From Brachionus manjavacas (Eukaryota; Rotifera; Eurotatoria; Ploima; Brachionidae), in NCBI GenBank assembly GCA_019054805.1, contig JAHQIY010000004.1:4650001-4714000 (forward strand): a stretch of 64,000 bases of DNA, given 5' to 3'. A program made the position numbers and the translations under genes. Position 1 is the stretch's first letter. Each line of letters starts with the position of its first letter. This document shows, in pieces, positions 47,239-60,147 of the stretch. The notes below the pieces were generated by a model, which was not told the origin of the DNA, did not search any database, and saw only the letters and a program-made list of their open reading frames with translations.

Positions 47239-47926
47239 TGTATATGTCGTATAGAATAAGCAACATTAATTATTTAGCTAAAATTACAATCAATTTAAGT
47301 AAAAATTACAATCATTTAAGTAAAAAAATAACCAATGTTCTAATTTAAGTAAAATAATCAATTCTACCTTTTTATTTAGCTAAATTATATTTTTTAAGTT
47401 AAATTAAAATGAATTAAGAAAAATAGATTTATTAAAAAAAAATTTGACAATCATAAAATGTTTTATTTAATAACAATTTAAAAACAAACTTTATTTTTTA
47501 TTTACACATTCATTGCTAATTTTATTTCTATGGCATTTTGAATTGCAATAAAGTAATAAGTTTTTGGATCTTTAGTGTTCGGATTTAGCTTTTCTCTTAA
47601 AATTGTATCGATTTTATCTTGAACCTCAGCCTTCGAATAAACTTTTCTTGAATTAGGAAATTGTTTTTTAATCAATTCGTAAAAGACCTCTTTGTGATTA
47701 TATTCGGACATTTTTCAAAAAGAAAATAAAAGAATAATTTCTAAATTTGCAAGTTTTATTTGTTTCATTTCGATTTAAGCTAAGTACATAAAATTATATT
47801 AAATTAAGTTAAACTCATCTTTGATTAAAGTTAAATAATAATCAGTTTTCCTATTCTAGTAAAATTGCTTTTTTTATTTAATTTTAGCTAAATAATTAAT
47901 TTTGCTTATTCTATACGACATATACA
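47239..47926. mobile_element. 688-base terminal-inverted-repeat element with small ORF
   Basis: The two ends are 48-base inverted repeats that match at 47 positions by eye; each starts TGTATATGTCGTATAGAATA and runs through AATTATTTAGCTAAAATTA. Inside the left end an ATTTAAGTAAAA-type word recurs three times (about 47294-47355), and TTTAGCTAAAT-type words occur near both ends. The centre holds a minus-strand ORF of 69 codons (listed separately). Ends of the form TGTA...TACA would fit Ginger-type or other cut-and-paste families. I could not identify a clean target duplication. Near-identical ends suggest a fairly young insertion. Confidence 0.8.
47502..47711 (-). CDS. small ORF inside the inverted-repeat element
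   Basis: 69 codons on the minus strand, ATG to TAA, with normal amino-acid mix rather than A/T-noise: MSEYNHKEVFYELIKKQFPN, SRKVYSKAEVQDKIDTILRE, then TKDPKTYYFIAIQNAIEI. The layout (FYELI... then YSKAE...KI..I and K..KtYYfi...) recalls the N-terminal region of KRBA2-like/Ginger-type integrase proteins, in which a similar segment precedes '..K.s.eYy.l.kY.i'. That likeness is by memory and weak. It could be the surviving N-terminus of a larger transposase in an internally deleted copy, or an independent small protein. Confidence 0.45.
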   Translation of the reverse strand: MSEYNHKEVFYELIKKQFPNSRKVYSKAEVQDKIDTILREKLNPNTKDPKTYYFIAIQNAIEIKLAMNV

Positions 47927-49785
47927 CATATTCATATAAAAGAAAAGCAAAAAAAAGTATATATTAACAGGATTGGGATAATTAAGTGATTTCCTAATTT
48001 CCTGAAATTTAATGTTTTGGTATCCAAGATTAATTATTATGGTGTTTTAATTTTAACTAAAAGTAAGATTGATTTTTATTTTTACATTTTTAACAAAATA
48101 TCAAGTTTTTCGCAAATTAATTTTTTGAGTTTTATGCGCTTTGCCAAAACCAATGAGTATGTTATTATTTTATTACATAGTTACATAGACATCATTCCAG
48201 ATCACTTATTTTCAAAATAAATTTGAATCATATAAAAATTAAAAAAAAATTTCAAATTTTATTTTTTAATATAAAAGAGCTATTGACATATAAATAACTG
48301 ATTTTGAAAAAAAATAATCTGGTATTAATTTTGATTGATTAGAATCGGTTTTTTATTTAATCAACTCATCTTTTTTTAATTTAAGTGAAAAGACTCTTAA
48401 TAGAGTAGCCTCTAAATTATTACTTTTAGTTCTCAAATGTTAATGTGAATGTGGACCTACTCTTTCGTAAAAACATGCATGTTTAAAAAATTTTGTTGTG
48501 TGTGATTTAAAAAAAATCCTTTGATTCCAAGTTCATCAGAAAAATTTAAAAATTACGAATCCAAAAATTAAAAAATATTTATTTCAAAAAACGTTCATTG
48601 TTAACTTTAATTTTTAAGTGAATATATTGATCAATTGTGAAATGTGAATTTCAGTAAAAAAAATATTACGAGACAATAATCAAAAAAATTCTTTTAAAAA
48701 TTAAAACAAAGTTTGGAAACGGAGTTTTTTTGATTCAGCTTTTTTCCAGAAATTTTTTGCTTGAATCTTTTATGAATATCGTTTTATACTATAAATGTAC
48801 TTCATTTGCTTCACCTGACTTATTTCCTTCTTTTTAAGGAAAACATTTTTTATTGAAAATGAAAATAATCAAAAAGTTTTTATGGTGCTTTATCTAAAAA
48901 AGTGAATTTAGATAAGAAGAGACTTATAAGCCATGAAGAAAATACTTCCACTTACTTGACTTTAAAAACAAAACTATCAAAACTAGCTTAGCTGATTTTT
49001 TAGAAATTGAACTATATTTTGACTTTTTTTTTGGATTAATTAAGCTTTAAATAAAAAAATTGAAACCTGAGATTTGTTCAGAATTTTGTCTAGTTTTATA
49101 ATTTAAATAAAAAGGTTGGGGTCTTGGGTCAATCCTCCGACGAGAATCAAAAAAACTGGAAAAAAGCACAAAAAAATGTGTTTTTTTGGTTTAAAGTGCA
49201 ACTTAATTCCACTTAAAATACTTGAAAAATATATCATTTAATAGAAAATTTTGCGCTCTTTAAAAATATAGATAGATATAGTAACTTTTGAATGAAAACT
49301 CATCTCAAAAATTTCAAAAACCTAAACCACTGTTTTCAAAAACTATCAAACTTCAAGACCCTCTAGTCAAAAATCTTTCCCCCCCCCACTTAAGAAGCAA
49401 GTTATCCTAGGTTTTCATAAACGTAGATTACGAATTTGCTATCGAAAATTGTCGATTAAGATAGTGCTGTCGTTTTGCTACGCGCGAACCTTATTCACAA
49501 TTTAAGTTGATTTAAAATCGATACCGGTCATTCTAGTTTTAACATTTCTTTTTTTAATTAAAAAAATAATTTAATAAATTAGCATGTTCTTTCAGTTTTT
49601 TAATTTTTTAAATGTTTATTTATTTATTTAAATGTTTAAAATGATAAATCTAAACTAATTTTTTCTATTTTAAATCTTATATGTTTACATAAAGAAAAGG
49701 AGTTTGTGTAAAATAAAGAAAGAACTAAATTCATTTTTTTAATTGTCTTAGTTTAATTCCAATTATATTTCACCGTATTCTCTTG
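47927..49785. other. AT-rich intergenic DNA
   Basis: No gene. A nine-base C run sits at about 49379-49387 beside a patch (49340-49490) of slightly richer composition that may be old repeat DNA. The short frame at 48017-48220 is A/T-driven and carries no motif. Confidence 0.55.
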
Positions 49786-50223
49786 TTCGATATTACAGCC
49801 TCATAAACCCGAACACAGCTTTGGTACATGCAGCAACTCGCCATCTCGCCAATGTTAAAGCATTCTTAATTTACCACATATGCTCTAAAAATGTGTTTTA
49901 AGCCTTGATTCAGCATTAAAATCAAGTTTTTTTAGTTTGATTCGTCATTAAAGATTGAGATTTTCGTAAAAATAAATAAAATTATTTTTATTAATTTTCC
50001 ATTTGATCCAATGCAATAGATTGAATAAAAAAATAGAAAAATGATTATTCAATTTTTGATTTTTGGAAAACTTGAAACATAAAAAATATTTTAATGCAGA
50101 CTCAATGATTAAAAACATCATTAGAGTATGTGTGGTAAATTAAGAGTGCTCTAACATTGGCGAGATGGTGGTTGCTGCATGCACCAAAGCTGTGTTCCGG
50201 TTTATGAGGCTGTAATATCGAAT
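49786..50223. mobile_element. MITE with about 100-base terminal inverted repeats
   Basis: The left end reads TTCGATATTACAGCCTCATA, then GAACACAGCTTTGG, CATGCAGCAAC, CCATCTCGCCAATGTTA, TTAATTTACCACA. The right end is its complement (TGTGGTAAATTAAGAG ... AACATTGGCGAGATGG ... GCTGCATG ... GGCTGTAATATCGAA). Match continues for about 100 bases with a handful of differences; about 220 A/T-rich bases lie between. No ORF. The arms are much richer in G+C than the surrounding DNA. No clear target duplication was found. Confidence 0.8.
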
Positions 50224-51083
50224 TCCTTTAAATTAAGTTCGTATATTGTTCACTTTAATAGTAAAAATAAAATTTAATTTAATTAACAATTATTTTTAAT
50301 ATTTTTCCCATTATTCTTTACTGCTGATTTAATAATTTAAATATTTTTATTATTAATATAAACATTATACTTATTTCTAATGGTGCTTACAAAATTTGAA
50401 TAAATAAATTTCTATAAACTTATTTTATTTTATTTTGTATTTATTTAAGTGGATAGAAAAATATTTTTTATGATGTTAGATTTAGCTAGATTTTAAACTT
50501 CATGTTAGCGACCAAATTTTCCAAGTTGAAAAAATTCGAAAATTTTTATTTGAATGCAATCGTGTAGTTTTAGATCAGTCAATTTTTTTCAAACTGATTT
50601 ACTAATGTCTAGAACACACATTTTAGCTACGCAATCAATAATTTAATTCTTATAAATTAACATCAAATTTAAATGAGTACCTTACACATATTTTCTAAAC
50701 AAGATTTCTTTTTCAAAATAAACTTTCGCAAAAATCAGTCTATTGTACAGTCACTATATGGAATGTAAAATGAGCACAAAAGTTAAGATTCAAATTATTG
50801 GAAAAAATATTTTATAATGCAAATCAAACAAAAATATTCTTTTTTCAAAAATTATAGATGGTGCTTGCTTATAGAAAACTCATTTAGAGAAAACTTCTCT
50901 TGGATTCAAGCATTATAAGTTTGAAAAGTTTTACTCACTTAAATTTAGAAAATTAAATCTTCAAGACCCCTAGGATACTTTTGAACAACTAGGGCCTTCT
51001 GTGAAATTTTGTCTTAATAAATTTCTTAATTTAGAAGCAAAATAAAAGGAGGCTAAATTGTAAATTTGAAGTGTTGAAATAAA
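50224..51083. other. AT-rich upstream flank of WDR5
   Basis: No gene or repeat supported. It should include the WDR5 promoter and 5' UTR. Confidence 0.55.
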
Positions 51084-53655
<2,572 letters not shown>

Positions 53656-54336
53656 ATTAAATCTTACAAGAAATATAAAGCGACAACGACTTTAAAAGAG
53701 CTTTCGATTTTTGGTTTAAAATTTAAAAATTGATTTTTAAAAAAAATAAAAGTGATTAATTTTTGATGGTATGTACAAATGGTAATAGTATGTAACGATT
53801 ATTCAATTTGGAATTGACCAAATTATACATTTAGAATTGTAAAAGTGTCTAGTAGCAAATAAAGCATTCATCTTATCAGCAAACATCCCTGTTTCTTTTT
53901 TAATTTATTTGTAAAAATATATTTGTATTTTTTGAGTAGTATTTTTCGATTTTGTTGGTCTGTAAAAAATTTTTTTCGAATAATAAGCAAAAAAGTAACA
54001 ATCTTTATCAATGAACTAGAAGTTTGGAGTCATGCGAAAGAGTACGATTTAAACAAATCATTAAGAAATCAATTTTAATTTTGAACCAAATTTTAAGTCA
54101 ACGTTGTTATGCTCGTTCCAATTATTTGAAATGAATATTTCTATAAAATTTATGTATGATATTAAAGAAATTTTTGAAACTATTTTAATTTTTTTTTTTC
54201 GTTTAATTTTTTTTTTGATTTTTATTTAATCAGTGGAAATCATTGAATAAAAATTTGGACCATTTAAACTTTCTGATTGTAATTAATCAGATTTTTTAAT
54301 TATTACTCTGTTTCGGTAAAATTAACACATTTTAGA
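53656..54336. other. AT-rich spacer between WDR5 and ELP4
   Basis: Contains the likely WDR5 poly(A) signal near 53858 and the start of ELP4's upstream region. No other feature. Confidence 0.55.
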
Positions 54337-57300
54337 ATGAGTGAACTGGTACAACCAAAGTCTTCTTATTTTGTAAGAAAAACTCCAAATCAGTCCACTA
54401 CCCAGAATGTAAAACCAACTCAAGTTCTTAATATTCCGGGAACTCGCACATCTTTACACAATAATCAATTACTAACACCAATTGGTATACCTTCTATTGA
54501 TGCAACAATCGGTAAACTTTCTTCCTTACTCTGATGCATCTTATATTTAAAATGCAATGCATTTAATTTTATATTTTAAAATTCTAAAAATACAATTTTA
54601 ATACATAATATAATAAAATTCAATTGAATCTTAATGAAAAGTGCAGGTTTTATGAATTTAGTCCAAAATGATAAAAAGAACATTTTTTTTTATTAAACTT
54701 TTTGATTATTTATAAACTTTTTGACTGACTTAAATATTTTTAAGATTAATTCAATTGGAGATATTTTTTAGATTACATTTTGGATTTGTGAAGTTCAGTG
54801 CATAAGAATCAAACAAAAAGATAAAAATTGAATTATTTTTCTTAAAGTTAAAATTAGTTCAATGATTGCCACATGGTGCGTTATTCAACTGTCGAAGTCT
54901 GCATAATCCTGAGAATTTAACAAAAATTGAATTTGAATATATTCTAGCATGATGCATTTTGTAGAGATCTTGCACATCATTAGCAAGAAAAGGAATTCAA
55001 TTTTTACCTTTTTATTTGTTTTTTTTGTACCAAACTTCACTAAACCAAATATAATCAAATAAATATCTCTAATTCAATAAATCTTAAAATTAATAAAGTC
55101 AGTCAAAAAATTTATAAATAATCATAAAGTGAAAAAAAAAATTAGTGTATTTTATTTTACTCCCTTTAGACTAAAGTTTCTTTCTAATTTGAGCTTGGAA
55201 TAGATATGTTCTTGACTATTTCTTAATAATTAATTAATTAATATAGTAATCATGGAGTTTTATTTTTGCCAATGTACCGAAAATAGCGATTAGACATGAC
55301 CTTTTTTAAGTGAAAAAACGCACTCTTTCAAAGCGATCATTTTTAATCTTACTTTTGATTTTTTTAAGTTAAATTTATAAAAAGATAAGCTTTTTCATAG
55401 CAACTAAAGAATTTGTTTTTAGTCACAAGTTTTTTAGTCAAAACCGAAAAAATTAAGTTCAAGCCATGTTTTGATTTTGTCTTAAATAATCAAGACCGAT
55501 ATTGCAGTTCTCAGCCACGGCGTTCACATGAAACTGAATTTTTCCGTTTAATGCGACAGGAATGGTAAAAAAAATTTAAGTCAATATCTTTTTTTGACTT
55601 AAATCTGAAATTTATGAATTTATTAGATGGTTTTTTCTTTAGAAAAGAACAAAATACAACCATTCTTTTACCAGAAATTTTCGCCAAATTTTGTTGGAGT
55701 TCGGGTATGATTTTGGTAATTCTTTTCTTCCGGTAATTGTTATTAGTACGGTTAGGTAACCTAATTTTTTGAGATTTTTCAGATATTTACATATTCGAAT
55801 ATCTGTTAATTACTTGATCTTGAATCTTTTGAAATTGAAAAACAAAAATTCAAAACAACATCAAAAGCAATTTTATTCTTATTTTTATCATAAATCAGCT
55901 ATTACTTCATAGAAATGTTCAAAGAAATAATAATAAATAAAACAATTTTTTAAGAAAGAAATTACATATTAAAAGCCATCTAAAATCATTTATTGTTTTC
56001 TTGCTTTGATTAGTGATGAGCCTTAACTAAATTAATTTAGTTTAGTCGGCTAAAATTTAGCTGACTTAATTTTAGTTATCTAATTCTTGGTCAACTAAAT
56101 TTTAGTCAAATTAGTTAAATGATAAGTCCAAAAAAAAGTTCAAATAAAAAGATGGAAATCAAAATTTTTTAATGCTTTTTACTTTAAAATAATTTTTATT
56201 CGATTTATTTCAAATTAATAAAAAATATAAGAAATAAAAAATTTTACATAAAATAATAATTAAATCAATTTAAGTAAATGTTAAAAGAAAATCTAATTTG
56301 AATATTTTATCAATCCACTCGCTGCTATTTTCAGACCAAAATGGGTTTGTTCACGAATTTATTAGGCTCTTGTAAGTATCTTATTGTCAACTAATTTCCA
56401 CACATTTTAAATTAAAAAAAATGAGTTGAGATCATTTTTAATCTCGTTTCTTTTTTCAAAAAGGAACTATAGACAATGAGCTTATTATTTTTTAGATATT
56501 CTTTTGTGTCCTTTTGCGTACTTTGCTTGATGATGAGAATATTCTGTGCATTTGTGTACTTTTTCTATGAATCCTTTTTTGCCTTATCATTTTTTCTTGC
56601 TAATAAAACAAATATAAAAAAATTCTCTCGTATTTTAATTAACCAGATTCCCTAAACCAGGACTCCGCCCCGTATCTCGTTTTTCTATGTCACTTGTTTA
56701 TTCCAAAAACGAAAAAGCTGAACATTTCGAAAACGTAAAGGACCCAAAAGAACACTTTTTATGCTAGGAAATAAAGTATTCATAAATTAAAAAAAAGTTC
56801 AGTGACAGTCCATGTGAATAAATACTATGTATCTTATAAACAGTGATTGGGACTCGTAAAATTTAAAAAGACTCGAGTCTGAATCCTAATCTATAGAGCT
56901 TTTCAGACTCAGATTTGAGTCTGAGTTTTAAGGAAAATACTTAATGATAAATAAAATACTTAGTTATAAATACTTATGAGTTCGAGTCCGAGTTGGACTC
57001 GGGAGTCGGAATTTGAGTCTATTGGACTCGAGTCTAAAAAACTTAATAATTAAGTAATTTCTTATAAAAAAATTTATTACATTCGAATGTTTTAAGTCAC
57101 TAAATGTTTGAAATTTGTTTAAAAAAAATTGATTATCAGATCATCAATTAGTAAAAAATTAAATTTAAATAATTAATTTTTTTCATTTAAAATCAATCTA
57201 TTTTCTTTTAAATAAAATAAATTTTCAGCGAGTGTGTCAGCCATCTTAAGTCGGTGTTGTCTAAGGATATATCCTGTTTTGCTAAAAAATCTTTCAACCG

Positions 57301-60002
57301 AGGCAGTTGTTGCTGGTATTCCTAGATTTTTACTGGAGATTTTAGCTAATGAAGGAAAACTTGCTTCTTTTCTTTGCCACCAGTCAAGGAGGTATAGACA
57401 ATGAAATTATTTAAAAGTAAAAATCCTTTCTGTACTTTTTGTACTTTTTCTAATTAATTTATTTGGCCCTGTTCCTTTTGTACTTTTAAAAAAAAACTTT
57501 TAACTAATCAGCATTTTAAATATCAATTTTAAATTTAACTAGTATTTTTCTTACCTCCAGCATCCCCGAATCCCTAAACCAGGGCTCCACCCCGGACCCC
57601 GTTTAAGTTTTAATATAATGATTAAAATTACCATTAATTACAAAAAGAAAAAAAAGGAACAGTGCCAAATAAATTAATTAGAAAAAGTACAAAAAGTACA
57701 GAAAGGAAAATGTTTTTTTAAAAGTTTGATCTCATTGTCTATCCATGAAAATTCTCAGTAAAACTTTCTTTTTCGTAAGTAATCGTCCAGTTGCTTGTCG
57801 ACGTTTTATTTTTCCTTTTTGATTTTGAAACATCTTTCCAAGACTCTGACGTATCGATTTCTTATACCATTGACTTCAGCTTTGAACTCCAACTTTGCTT
57901 ATTTTCAGGTTTTTTCCACATAGTACCATAATTAGGATCCAACATTGCCGCAATAGTATAATTGTTTCATAAAAAATGTCTTCAAAACGCTTTTTAATAG
58001 ATGCTATAAGTTTTTCACTTACATTTTCAAAATAAAATATTTTATTCTTAATAGTTTTGTCTTTAGCCATTAAAGCTTCGTGGTTAGATTTGAGATCTAT
58101 TTTCATAATAACGGTGTACAAAGTCGGTAGAATTATTTTGATCCATCACCTTGTAAAATGTCCGTACAAATTTCAAGTTCTTTAAGAATAAGAATTAACT
58201 CGTTCATTCTCTCTCTTTCTTCATTAGTAAATTTATTATCATTTTCTAAATTTTTACGCTGCTTTTTGGACTTGTTTTTTCCAGCCAGTAGAATCGATTC
58301 GGTCTCTGAATTAGATAATTTTGCAAAACTCTGAAGCATGTAAAATATCGAATTCCATCTGGTGTTGTTTTTATTCTTTAATGACTTTTTATTCTTTAAT
58401 ACCTTAATAACTTATTAAGGTATTTGGTATTTATTTAAAAAATAGCTTGGGAGTAAATCCCGGGAAAGTCCGAATGCGATTTTTCCTTCGTTTGAACCCA
58501 CTTTTTTGAATCAATTTAGTTAAGGTATTTGGTATGTTAATAATGCAAGCATGCTGGGGTGCATAATGGATATGCTGAAAAGTTCTATCGGTTTGCTAAA
58601 GCAACAATCCCCAATTTAATTAACTTTTCAGAGAAAATTCCGAAATCAATTCGGCAATATTTTTCAAAAATTTTGTCATATCTACAATCATTTTAATGCA
58701 AAATCGATTGATTTATCAATTTAAAAAAAAAAAAAATCTACCTCATAGATCTTTGGCTTGAATTTGAAAAATTTCCAGAAAAACTGAAGCTTAAAAAAGA
58801 TTTGCCTGTTAGAAAAGTGACCCTTTATTCTTTAAACTAAGAAATTTAAATAAAAGAAATTTGAAAAATTAAATCTCTGTCTCTTAAAAAGCTCTAAATT
58901 TTTATCGTAAGGCGGTGGTCTGCCAGTGGGTGGTATTTGCTTAATCGGTCAAGACACCAAAAATTATTTTTCAGACATTGTAATGAGATGCTTTATAGCT
59001 GAAGGAGTTGTTCATAGCCATTCAATATATGCCGCAGATTTAAGTGAAGAAAAAGAAAGACTGTTTGAAGTAATTGCATTTTTGATAGATTTTAGGATTA
59101 ATTTATTTTTAATTTATCAGAGAATTCCGGGTCAAAATAAAATTGAAGAACCAGAAATGCAAAAGAGTCCTGAAAATCTTCGAATCGCTTGGAGATACGG
59201 ACAGCAAGCACAACCACAAATCAAAACTGAACCATGCACAAAATCTTTTCAATCGAATTACTTTGTTATGAATAAGCTAATGCCAAGTGATGAAGTCTAT
59301 TCATCTTCTAATATCAAAACATTTGAATGTGATGTAAAATTTTTAAGTGAATCATCGCTTTATTCAAATTTAAGCAAAAAAATAACCGAGCACATTGACT
59401 CTATAAATCTAAATGTAAACAAAACAAAAGAATACAATAATTTGCTTCGAATAGGTAAAAATTCTAGAATTTTTATTTAAATTTAAAAAAAAATTAAACT
59501 ATTTTTTAAAGTAATTAATTCAGCTGGGGGGCTTATTTGGAACGATTTGTGTTCCATAAATGAAGAATATTCAGTTGAATTATGCAAATTCCTGCTCTAT
59601 TTGCGCCAATTAATGAGACACTCTTTGGCCGTATGTGTAATTACACTGCCTAATGAGGTGGTACTAAATAGAGATTTGCTTGAAAAATTTTCACATTTGA
59701 GCGACTATACATTTCTATTAGATGATTCTAGCAGAACTGCATCGCGATTGACTAATACTCAATACGATGGCCTTTTTCGACTCACAAAATTACCCCGCCT
59801 CAACTCCCTCAATTCCTGTTTCACTCCTGAAACTCTAGATTTGGCGTTTTATGTCAAAAAGAAAAGGTTAATAGTCGAGCAAATGCATTTACCACCGGAC
59901 ATTGATGAAAACGATGACTCTCAAAAAGGAAGAACCAGCACGTCACTGGCCATGTCGTGTAGCTCTTCAACTTCAACCATATCTCATAAATTAGATTTTT
60001 GA
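54337..60002 (+). CDS. ELP4: Elongator complex subunit Elp4
   Basis: Four exons (54337-54511, 58912-59069, 59121-59454, 59524-60002) join in phase to 381 aa. Exon 1 ends within the GIPSIDATIG segment and exon 2 resumes with GGGLPVGGICLIGQDTKNYF, the RecA-like core start as in ELP4 (LDVFIGGGLAVGTLLLIEED). Later blocks agree with the family: FIAEGVVHSHSIYAADLSEE, ENLRIAWRYG, NNLLRIG, LCKFLLYLRQLMRHSLAVCV, FRLTKLPRLNSL, RLIVEQMHLPPDIDE, and the C-terminal KLDF. Elp4 forms with Elp5 and Elp6 a ring ATPase-like subcomplex of Elongator, needed for cm5U wobble modification of tRNAs. Intron 1 is 4.4 kb and full of transposons; the second intron (59070-59120) is 51 bases and frame-preserving without stops. 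Confidence 0.95.
54680..55135. repeat. fold-back element in ELP4 intron 1
   Basis: Arms of about 150 bases are diverged reverse complements: the left has TTGATTATTTATAAACTTTT then TGACTGACTTAAATATTTTT and TTGGAGATATTT; the right has AATATCTCTAATTCAATAAA, AATAAAGTCAGTCAAAAAAT and TTATAAATAATCATAAAG. A central 150-200 bases contain the more GC-rich segment GTGCGTTATTCAACTGTCGA. No ORF. It resembles the hairpin-type element at 33.6-33.95 kb in design but not in sequence. Confidence 0.65.
56455..56715. mobile_element. partial copy of the ATAGACAATGA element
   Basis: Starts GGAACTATAGACAATGAGCT and further in carries TTCCCTAAACCAGGACTCCG followed by CCCCGTATCTCG, matching the core of the MITE at 57391-57744 (TCCCTAAACCAGGGCTCCAC, CCCGGACCCCG). 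Also shared are the TGTACTTTTTCTA words. The right terminal repeat was not found, so it is likely truncated or diverged. Confidence 0.5.
56841..57060. mobile_element. hAT element terminus with GACTCGAGTC repeat array
   Basis: The sequence CAGTGATTGGGACTCG at 56841 has the CAGTG...-type start of hAT transposon ends. It is followed over about 190 bases by many copies of a GACTCGAGTC / GAGTC word in both orientations (for example near 56870-56880, 56907-56932, 56981-57032). Dense short palindromic repeats next to a terminus are the known pattern of hAT transposase-binding regions. It lies just downstream of the minus-strand hAT transposase, fitting the 3' end of that element. The opposite end was not found. 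Confidence 0.6.
57225..58375 (-). pseudogene. hAT transposase, broken and interrupted by a MITE
   Basis: On the minus strand the frames read NTRWNSIFYMLQSFAKLSNS (the hAT 'tRWnS.y.ml' block), then KFTNEERERMNELILILKEL, then VIMKIDLKSNHEALMAKDKT and FEDIFYETIILLRQCWI. After a 354-base insertion (57391-57744) it continues with ASFPSLAKISSKNLGIPATT and ASVERFFSKTGYILRQHRLK, the hAT C-terminal dimerisation domain ('P.La..ara.l.ipatsa.sERvFS..g.i....R..l'). Frameshifts and stops between blocks show it is dead, and the N-terminal half including the BED finger is missing. Confidence 0.85.
57391..57744. mobile_element. MITE nested in the hAT transposase
   Basis: Left end GGTATAGACAATGA, right end TCATTGTCTATCC (inverted). 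The arms continue as near-complements for about 100 bases: CCTTTCTGTACTTTTTGTAC and TTTTTCTAATTAATTTATTT on the left match GTACAAAAAGTACAGAAAGG and AAATAAATTAATTAGAAAAA on the right. The unique core has a GC-rich motif, TCCCTAAACCAGGGCTCCAC. The surrounding hAT reading frame resumes immediately on both sides, which fixes the ends. No ORF; non-autonomous. Confidence 0.75.
58376..58911. other. end of ELP4 intron 1, with a 16-base direct repeat
   Basis: TTAAGGTATTTGGTAT occurs at 58415-58430 and again at 58520-58535, enclosing about 90 bases that include a palindromic TCCCGGGA. This could be a target duplication around a small insertion, or a partial local duplication. The rest is A/T-rich, ending in the acceptor AG at 58910-58911. 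Confidence 0.5.
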
Positions 60003-60147
60003 GCTTTTGTACTATTATTTTAATAAAAAATTAAGGCTTTTAATTATTTTATTGAGTTAAATGTTCAGTTTTGTAATTAAAGCTGTTAAAATTAAATTTT
60101 TGTTAAAAAATGTATTTAATTCATTTTTGAAAAGATTGACTCTCAAA

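Noticed and set aside
49378..49387. Run of nine C residues as a functional site.
   Set aside because: A lone homopolymer in A/T-rich intergenic DNA without other structure; no support for a role.
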